Assembly: GCF_020829685.1 (NCBI RefSeq)
Contig: NZ_JAIVFR010000482.1
Location: 1 to 5,589, forward strand
Reading direction: 5' to 3'
DNA length: 5,589 bases
Origin: Nostoc sp. CHAB 5715
Lineage (GTDB): Bacteria > Cyanobacteriota > Cyanobacteriia > Cyanobacteriales > Nostocaceae
Under the pieces are notes generated by a model. That model searched no databases. It saw nothing but the letters and a program-made list of their open reading frames with translations, and was not told where the DNA came from. Of the stretch, positions 1-4,865 are shown one piece after another. Position 1 is the first letter of the stretch. Every line of letters begins with the position of its first letter. The position numbers were made by a program, and so were the translations under genes.

Positions 1-1202
1 CCCATCAATCCCTGCGGCGTATCTGTCATCGATAGAGACAGGTCAACCTTGGCTGTCTTACTGTCCACCATCACAGGATTCAGGATCAGTTCTGGCAACT
101 CCAAGGGTGGCATCGGTGCATTTTGCAAGACAAACATTACCTGGAACAGTGGTGTATGGCTGAGGCTGCGCTCTGGCTGCATTTCTTCTACCAGCTTCTC
201 AAAGGGCAAGTCTTGATGATCAAATGCCCCTGAAGTTACTTTCTGTACTCGTAAAAGCAACTGCCGAAAACTGGGGTTATCCCCAAGGTAGGTACGCAAG
301 ACAAGAGTGTTAACGAAGAACCCAATCAATCCTTCGATTTCGGGGCGGTTGCGGTTAGCAGTAGGTGAACCTACTATGATGTCTCCTTCTCCTGTATAGC
401 GGTAGAGTAATGTTTTGAATGCTGCCAACAGAGTCATAAACAAAGTGATTCCTGCTTGCTGGCTAATGTGCTTGAGTGCCTGCGATAAATCAGAAGACAA
501 TGAAAAAGACTCGGTTGCACCTTGAAAGTTTTGGACTGCTAATCTTGGATGGTCTGTGGGCAATTCCAGAACGGGTAGGGAACCAGCTAGCTGTCGTTTC
601 CAGTAGTCTAAACGAGTTTTAAGCGCCATCCCTTGCAACCACTCTCGTTGCCAGATGGCATAGTCAGCGTACTGTATGGGCAGTTCGGGAAGTGGCGAAG
701 CAGTCCCGGTAGAAAAGGCTTTATAGAGCGCTGTTAATTCTCCGATGAAAACCCCAATCGACCAACCATCAAAGATGATGTGATGTAGCGTTAGCAACAG
801 CAGATATTCTTTCTCGCCTAATTGTAGCAAGGTGACACGCAGTAAGGAACCGTGTGCCAGGTCAAAGGGATATTCTGCCTCCTTGGTAATCAGTCGCTGA
901 ACTTGGGCTGCGCGGTCTACTTCCGACCATTCACTGAGATTCACCACAGGTATGACTATTGATCGGCTTTTGGCAATGACTTGCATCGGATTTCCATCCA
1001 CCGTGGTAAAGGTAGTACGCAGAATCTCGTGGCGATTTACGATGGTTTCAAAAGCCTGTTGTAGAGCGTCTACTCTCAAATTACCAGTTATTCGTAACCC
1101 ATAGGGAAGATTATACACTGAGCTATTCGGCTCTAGCTGATGCAAAAACCACAGTCGTTGCTGGGCAAAAGACGTAGGAAAAACAAATAGTTGCTCTGTC
1201 AT
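1..1202 (-). CDS. NRPS, N-terminal condensation domain (partial, runs off left edge)
   Basis: Start of a non-ribosomal peptide synthetase; 400 codons are visible with no stop before the window edge. The visible part is one condensation domain, which forms the peptide bond between the chain on the upstream carrier protein and the next aminoacyl unit. Core motifs are in order: SFAQQRLWFL (residues 11-20), RHEILRTTF (58-65 region), the active site HHIIFDGWS (140-148, intact HHxxxDG), YADYAIWQREW (178-188), IGFFVNTLVLRT (293-304), HQDLPFEKLV (329-338) and RSLSHTPLFQVMF (345-357). The motif set looks like an ordinary LCL-type domain. An adenylation domain probably follows outside the window. The ATG at 1202-1200 is chosen because it lies ten residues before the first core motif and no in-frame upstream start is convincing. 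No clear Shine-Dalgarno precedes it. It follows the 1647-4853 gene after a 444-base repeat-rich gap and is probably the next module of the same assembly line. Confidence 0.94.
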   Translation of the reverse strand, partial: MTEQLFVFPTSFAQQRLWFLHQLEPNSSVYNLPYGLRITGNLRVDALQQAFETIVNRHEILRTTFTTVDGNPMQVIAKSRSIVIPVVNLSEWSEVDRAAQVQRLITKEAEYPFDLAHGSLLRVTLLQLGEKEYLLLLTLHHIIFDGWSIGVFIGELTALYKAFSTGTASPLPELPIQYADYAIWQREWLQGMALKTRLDYWKRQLAGSLPVLELPTDHPRLAVQNFQGATESFSLSSDLSQALKHISQQAGITLFMTLLAAFKTLLYRYTGEGDIIVGSPTANRNRPEIEGLIGFFVNTLVLRTYLGDNPSFRQLLLRVQKVTSGAFDHQDLPFEKLVEEMQPERSLSHTPLFQVMFVLQNAPMPPLELPELILNPVMVDSKTAKVDLSLSMTDTPQGLM

Positions 1203-1231
1203 AAATCGTTGTTGTGAATTTCAGAAACCAT
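1199..1231 (-). other. Possible 10-codon leader ORF overlapping the NRPS start (ATGA)
   Basis: A minimal reading frame, ATG at 1231-1229, encodes MVSEIHNNDL and ends in a TGA at 1201-1199. That stop overlaps the ATG of the downstream NRPS gene as ATGA, the arrangement typical of translational coupling. It has no evident Shine-Dalgarno and could be chance, since an ATG followed by a nearby stop is common in AT-rich leaders. It is listed because the NRPS start itself also lacks a good ribosome binding site. Confidence 0.2.
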
Positions 1232-1236
1232 TAAAA

Positions 1237-1260
1237 TAATTCGTAATTCGTAATTCGTAA
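1237..1260. repeat. Heptamer tandem repeat (TAATTCG)3 + TAA
   Basis: Three perfect copies of TAATTCG in tandem (1237-1243, 1244-1250, 1251-1257), followed by a partial copy TAA. Seven-base short tandemly repeated repetitive (STRR) sequences are a known feature of heterocystous cyanobacterial genomes and lie mostly between genes. The array sits about 35 bases upstream of the left NRPS start. A near match of its left flank and first two units is found inverted at 1628-1650. Confidence 0.8.
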
Positions 1261-1359
1261 ATGAATTAGTTGGGAATTTAGACTTCAACTGTCTTGTTGA
1301 CCACCAATTTTAAAATTTAATATTATCTTGCTTGAAGATAGGAATAAAAGAATGAGGAA

Positions 1360-1398
1360 ACGAACCGCAAAGGACACAAAGAGCGCAAAGGTAAGAGA
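1360..1398. repeat. Dispersed CGCAAAGG-type intergenic repeat (probable)
   Basis: The stretch contains the related units ACCGCAAAGGACACAAAG and AGCGCAAAGG, a purine-rich pattern that I recognise from intergenic DNA of many cyanobacterial genomes. The internal near-repetition (CGCAAAGG twice, 17 bases apart) is directly visible. That it is a multicopy genomic repeat is recollection of the family, not something this window can prove. Confidence 0.45.
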
Positions 1399-1534
1399 GT
1401 TGTAAAGGGTTTTTGCATCAGTATTGTGAATTTTTTAAAAACTGAGATGTTCAGGGTAAGAGCGTCATTACGTATTAGTAATTAGTTGATAGTGCTTCCA
1501 AAGATGTTTAACACTTTTCAGGGGTCTAAGTCCC

Positions 1535-1551
1535 TCGCTTCTAACAAGCGA
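1535..1551. other. Hairpin, 6-bp perfect stem
   Basis: TCGCTT (1535-1540) and AAGCGA (1546-1551) pair perfectly around the loop CTAAC. CCCTCGC (1532-1538) can instead pair with GCGA-T-GGG (1560-1567) with one bulged base, so two mutually exclusive folds exist. No T run follows on the minus strand, so it is a poor intrinsic terminator for the NRPS gene. It could be a remnant of a mobile-element end or part of an intergenic repeat; I cannot assign it. Confidence 0.3.
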
Positions 1552-1590
1552 CAAGTTTTGCGATGGGGTTAAAATCACTATTGCAAAACT

Positions 1591-1650
1591 TAATTACGAA
1601 TTACGTTAGCGCAGCGGGGCGTAGCCCATTACAAATTACGAATTATTTAA
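1591..1650. repeat. Inverted heptamer array carrying a short GC-rich element
   Basis: Units of ATTACGA (reverse complement of TAATTCG) occur at 1593-1605 and 1630-1646, one of them degenerate as ATTACAA. The array is interrupted by the GC-rich element described separately. Read on the minus strand, the sequence from 1650 (TTAAATAATTCGTAATT) closely matches the plus-strand sequence from 1231 (TTAAAATAATTCGTAATT). The two arrays therefore form imperfect inverted repeats bounding the intergenic gap. The array overlaps the TAA stop codon of the 1068-residue NRPS. Confidence 0.7.
1606..1628. repeat. Short GC-rich dispersed repeat (SDR-like) inserted in the heptamer array
   Basis: TTAGCGCAGCGGGGCGTAGC plus CCA is sharply GC-rich against its AT-rich surroundings and contains a small hairpin, GGGC (1617-1620), loop GTA, GCCC (1624-1627). 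It resembles the small dispersed repeats, about 21-27 bases long, described in Nostoc and Anabaena genomes, which are often found inserted in other repeats. The heptamer periodicity resumes on its right side, as expected for an insertion. Family assignment is from memory. Confidence 0.65.
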
Positions 1651-4600
1651 ATACGGTATTGGTCACGAGACACTGGCTGTATTGCAGGTATTCGCAGTTC
1701 CTCATTTGTCTTTATCACTTGTGAAAGTTCGTGAATTGTCGGATGTTGGATAAACTCTTGTAAAGAGAAACTTAATCCTCGGTCATTAGCTCTAGATAAT
1801 ACTTGAATGCTGCGAAGAGAATCTCCTCCTAATTTCAAGAAGTTGTCGTGAATACCCACTTTTTCGACACTAAGAACTTGTGACCAAATTTCTGCCAGTG
1901 CTACTTCGATCGCAGTGCTAGGTGGGACAAATACTGCTTCTAGATTTGGTCTTTCTTGGTCGGGAATGGGAAGCGCTTGACGGTCTACTTTGCCATTGGG
2001 ATTTAGTGGTACGGTCTTCAACATCACAAACACCGAAGGCAGCATATATTCTGGCAAGAAATTTTTTAAGAAGCTATGTAGGATATCAACTGTGGGGACT
2101 TGCTCCTTTTCTGGGACAATATATGCTACTAAACGGCGGTGAGCATCGATATCCTCTTGGGCGACAACGATCGCTTCTTGCACATCTGAGTGTTGATTCA
2201 GAACGGTTTCAATTTCAGGTAGCTCAATCCGATACCCGCGAATCTTAACCTGCTGATCGAGACGACCGAGAAACTCAATGTTTCCATCTGGGAGATAACG
2301 CCCTAAATCTCCAGTTTTATAGAGGCGTGCGTTTGGTTCATCGCTAAATGGATTGGGAATAAACTTTTGGGTAGTTAGTTCTGGACGATTGAGATAACCC
2401 CGCGCTACACCTAAACCACCAATATAAACTTCACCAGATACACCAATTGGTACTGGTTGGAAATGAGAATCAAGTAAGTAAATCTGGGTGTTGGCAATTG
2501 GGCGACCAATGGGAACAGAATTGTTTAAATCATGATTTTGACAATTATATACGCTGCTCCAAACTGTCGCTTCTGTTGGCCCATACTCATTAAATAAGTG
2601 TGTCTGGGGAAATAATTCACGATGTTGCTTAACAAGCTCTTTTGGACAGGATTCTCCAGCGACAATTACAGTTTTTAGGCTGAGTAGTTGCTGTGCTTGG
2701 GCTGGCTCTAAAATCAGCTTGTAGAGAGAGGGTAGACATAATAAATGGGAAATTTGTTGTTGAGCGTAGCTTGCCGCCGTAGGCATCGCCTCTATCATCT
2801 GTTTAATATCTAATTGCCCATTTTCCGGTAAAACGGAGACAAAACCCCCTTGACAAAGTGTCCAAAAAATGACTGCGACAGAGCTATCAAAAGCAAAAGG
2901 TGAAGTTAAGAGAAAACCTGTCACAGGTTGCTCATAATAACCAATCCGAGCAGTCGTCGAGTGAACTAAGTTTTGATGCGTAACCTGCACTCCTTTGGGT
3001 TGTCCTGTAGATCCAGAAGTATAAATTAAGTAAGCCAGGTTATCAGTCTTCACTTCACTTTTAGGATTTTCATCACCTTCTTTAGCAACTGCATCCCAAA
3101 GAGTATCTAAGCAAAGTACTGGCGCTCCAATATCAGGTAAATTTTTCACTAACCGTTCTTGGGTTAATATTATTGATACCTGAGAATCTGCCAGCATATA
3201 ACTCAATCGCTGGTTAGGATACATTGGATCGATTGGTACGTATGCTCCTCCAGCTTTGAGAATACCTAGTATACCTACCAGCATTTCCCAAGAGCGTTCT
3301 ACGCAAATCCCCACTAATACATCGGGTTCAACTCCCAAAGCTTGAAGACGGTGTGCTAGTTGATTGGCTCTGGTATTCAATTCTCGGTAAGTTAGTTGCT
3401 CATTTTTAAACACCACAGCTACATTTTCTGGAGTCCGTTCTACCTGTGACTCAATTAATTGGTGGATACACTTGTCATTAACATAATCTCTTCTTGTATT
3501 GTTGAATTCAACTAGTAGTTGCTGTTGCTCAATATCGACAATACTATGGGTTAAAGTTCCCAGTGTAGTGTGGGGATTTGCAACTATATTGTTTAGCAGC
3601 GCTGACAAATGACTCAACATTCTAGTTACTGTCATTTTATTGAAGCAACGTAAGTCATAAAATATATTCAACGATAACTGCGACCAAGGTTTAACTAAAA
3701 GAACAAGAGGATAGTTAGAGTTGATAAAAGAGCGAACATGATCAATTCTCAAGTTTCCTGTATGTAAGCAAGAAATATTGGCTGAGGAGTTTTCAAATAC
3801 CAAAATGCTCTGAAACAAAGGTATGCCTGGAGGTACTTGACTCCAATTCTGGATTTGAACTAGGGGGGTACATTCGTATCTAAGTATACTAAGCTGCTGG
3901 GAATGGAGTTCTTTCAGCCAAGATAAAAGCGAAGCTTCACCAGACACGAGTACGCGCACTGGTAGGGTGTTAATAAAAAGTCCCACCATAGAGGAAACCC
4001 CTAATAATGTTGGTGGTCGTCCAGACACAACGGTTCCGTACACTACATCTGCTTCATTGCTGTAATAACTTAACAGCAAAGCCCAAACCCCTTGTAATAA
4101 GGTGTTCAAGGTCAAATGATGTTGTTGCGCTAAAGACTTAAGTGCTTCTGTGGTTGCTAGCGAAAGTTGGACTTGTTGTTGATTGAAACCTTCTTGTTGA
4201 CTTTTCCAATCTGCTGTCAAACAAGTTGGTGTTGTGAAGCCCTGAAGATATTTTCGCCAAAAGACCTCAGCCTCTGATAAATCTTGCTGTTTCAGCCAAC
4301 TGATGTAATCGCGATAAGGACGGCTTGGTTGCAACTGGAGAATCCGACCTTGACAAAGTGCCTCGTAGCAAGACAAAAATTCTTTGAGGATTGTGTTCAC
4401 ACACCACGCATCTAAGACTAGGTGACAAATGCTCCAAATAAATTGGTAAGTATCCACCTCTGTCTGAATTAAGGCCAGCCGCATTAAGGGTGGTTGAGCC
4501 AAATCAAAGCCACTTTTTTGGTCTGCTTCCAGGTAACTTTGTAGTTGTGCTTCCTGTTCAGTCGTTGCCAGCTCACGCCAATCATAATGCGCGATCGCTA

Positions 4601-4853
4601 GTTTAGCTTGTTGGTGTACTATCTGAACTGGCTGATTCAGACCTTGCCATACAAAAGCTGTCCTCAAACTCGGATGTCGGTCTATTACTTGCTGCCAAAC
4701 CTGCTCAAAAGCTGAAGTGTTGAGAGTTCCGTGCAAGGTACATACTGTTTGCTCCACATACATCCTCGAATCTGAAGCCGAGAGGATGTGGAACAGCATA
4801 CCCTGTTGCGTCGGCGAAAGTGTGTAGATGTCCTCGATATTTTGAGCTTCCAT
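1647..4853 (-). CDS. Single-module non-ribosomal peptide synthetase (C-A-PCP)
   Basis: A complete 1068-residue elongation module, the usual length for C-A-PCP; it adds one amino acid to a peptide in the cytoplasm. Residues 8-430 are the condensation domain (LSPTQQGMLFH at 12-22, RHPSLRTAF at 59-67, GLFINTLPVR at 291-300); its active site reads CHLVLDAW (143-150), keeping the second His and the Asp but replacing the first His and the Gly. Residues 455-960 are the adenylation domain: YTSGSTGQPKG (611-621), NEYGPTE (755-761), YKTGDLGR (845-852), GRLDQQVKIRGYRIE (863-877) and NGKVDR with the catalytic Lys955. The binding-pocket residues read by hand are D656, S657, A660, L, I, A, E756, V, W, K955; I do not recognise the substrate. 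The carrier domain has LGGDSL with Ser1012 as phosphopantetheine site. The protein ends IPAIQPVSRDQYRI, a linker that usually leads into another C domain. ATG is 12 bases after the previous stop, so the two genes are probably co-transcribed. Confidence 0.97.
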   Translation of the reverse strand: MEAQNIEDIYTLSPTQQGMLFHILSASDSRMYVEQTVCTLHGTLNTSAFEQVWQQVIDRHPSLRTAFVWQGLNQPVQIVHQQAKLAIAHYDWRELATTEQEAQLQSYLEADQKSGFDLAQPPLMRLALIQTEVDTYQFIWSICHLVLDAWCVNTILKEFLSCYEALCQGRILQLQPSRPYRDYISWLKQQDLSEAEVFWRKYLQGFTTPTCLTADWKSQQEGFNQQQVQLSLATTEALKSLAQQHHLTLNTLLQGVWALLLSYYSNEADVVYGTVVSGRPPTLLGVSSMVGLFINTLPVRVLVSGEASLLSWLKELHSQQLSILRYECTPLVQIQNWSQVPPGIPLFQSILVFENSSANISCLHTGNLRIDHVRSFINSNYPLVLLVKPWSQLSLNIFYDLRCFNKMTVTRMLSHLSALLNNIVANPHTTLGTLTHSIVDIEQQQLLVEFNNTRRDYVNDKCIHQLIESQVERTPENVAVVFKNEQLTYRELNTRANQLAHRLQALGVEPDVLVGICVERSWEMLVGILGILKAGGAYVPIDPMYPNQRLSYMLADSQVSIILTQERLVKNLPDIGAPVLCLDTLWDAVAKEGDENPKSEVKTDNLAYLIYTSGSTGQPKGVQVTHQNLVHSTTARIGYYEQPVTGFLLTSPFAFDSSVAVIFWTLCQGGFVSVLPENGQLDIKQMIEAMPTAASYAQQQISHLLCLPSLYKLILEPAQAQQLLSLKTVIVAGESCPKELVKQHRELFPQTHLFNEYGPTEATVWSSVYNCQNHDLNNSVPIGRPIANTQIYLLDSHFQPVPIGVSGEVYIGGLGVARGYLNRPELTTQKFIPNPFSDEPNARLYKTGDLGRYLPDGNIEFLGRLDQQVKIRGYRIELPEIETVLNQHSDVQEAIVVAQEDIDAHRRLVAYIVPEKEQVPTVDILHSFLKNFLPEYMLPSVFVMLKTVPLNPNGKVDRQALPIPDQERPNLEAVFVPPSTAIEVALAEIWSQVLSVEKVGIHDNFLKLGGDSLRSIQVLSRANDRGLSFSLQEFIQHPTIHELSQVIKTNEELRIPAIQPVSRDQYRI
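4591..4598. repeat. HIP1 octamer GCGATCGC
   Basis: A perfect HIP1 palindrome inside the condensation domain coding sequence, encoding part of LAIAHYD (near residues 85-91). HIP1 is strongly over-represented in many cyanobacterial genomes and supports the taxonomic reading. Confidence 0.85.
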
Positions 4854-4865
4854 ACTTTGAAATTT

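Larger units (their letters stand above)
1203..1646. other. Repeat-rich intergenic region, no gene seen
   Basis: This 444-base gap separates two NRPS genes on the same strand. I find no convincing coding frame on either strand. It contains an array of TAATTCG heptamers at the left end, the same heptamer in the opposite orientation at the right end interrupted by a GC-rich short element, a CGCAAAGG-type dispersed repeat near 1360-1398 and a hairpin at 1535-1551. Any promoter for the left gene must lie here, but I see no -35/-10 pair good enough to call; an AT-rich stretch at 1306-1330 is the only weak candidate. No typical terminator (strong stem plus T run) follows the 1647 stop. Confidence 0.8.

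Noticed and set aside
863..882. LPEIE instead of LGEIE in the A8 motif of the 1068-residue NRPS as a functional defect (numbers here are residues, not bases).
   Set aside because: The position varies in A domains and the hinge Asp and neighbouring residues are intact.
1237..1260. CRISPR-like array.
   Set aside because: The units are 7 bases, directly adjacent and without spacers, so it is a simple tandem repeat.
1306..1345. Promoter for the left NRPS gene (TAATAT-like -10 on the minus strand).
   Set aside because: The region is simply AT-rich and no matching -35 element stands at a suitable distance.
1535..1567. Hairpin as an intrinsic terminator of the 1647-4853 gene.
   Set aside because: The stem is only 6 bp and no T run follows it on the minus strand.
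1922..2248. A 108-codon open frame on the plus strand.
   Set aside because: It lies antisense inside the A-domain/PCP end of the 1068-residue NRPS, shows no recognisable domain, and is a shadow of the real gene.
1647..4853. Assigning the C domain as a DCL type, which would imply an upstream epimerase.
   Set aside because: The SPTQQGMLFH start is shared by several subtypes, the motif is degenerate, and no epimerization domain is visible in the upstream protein.
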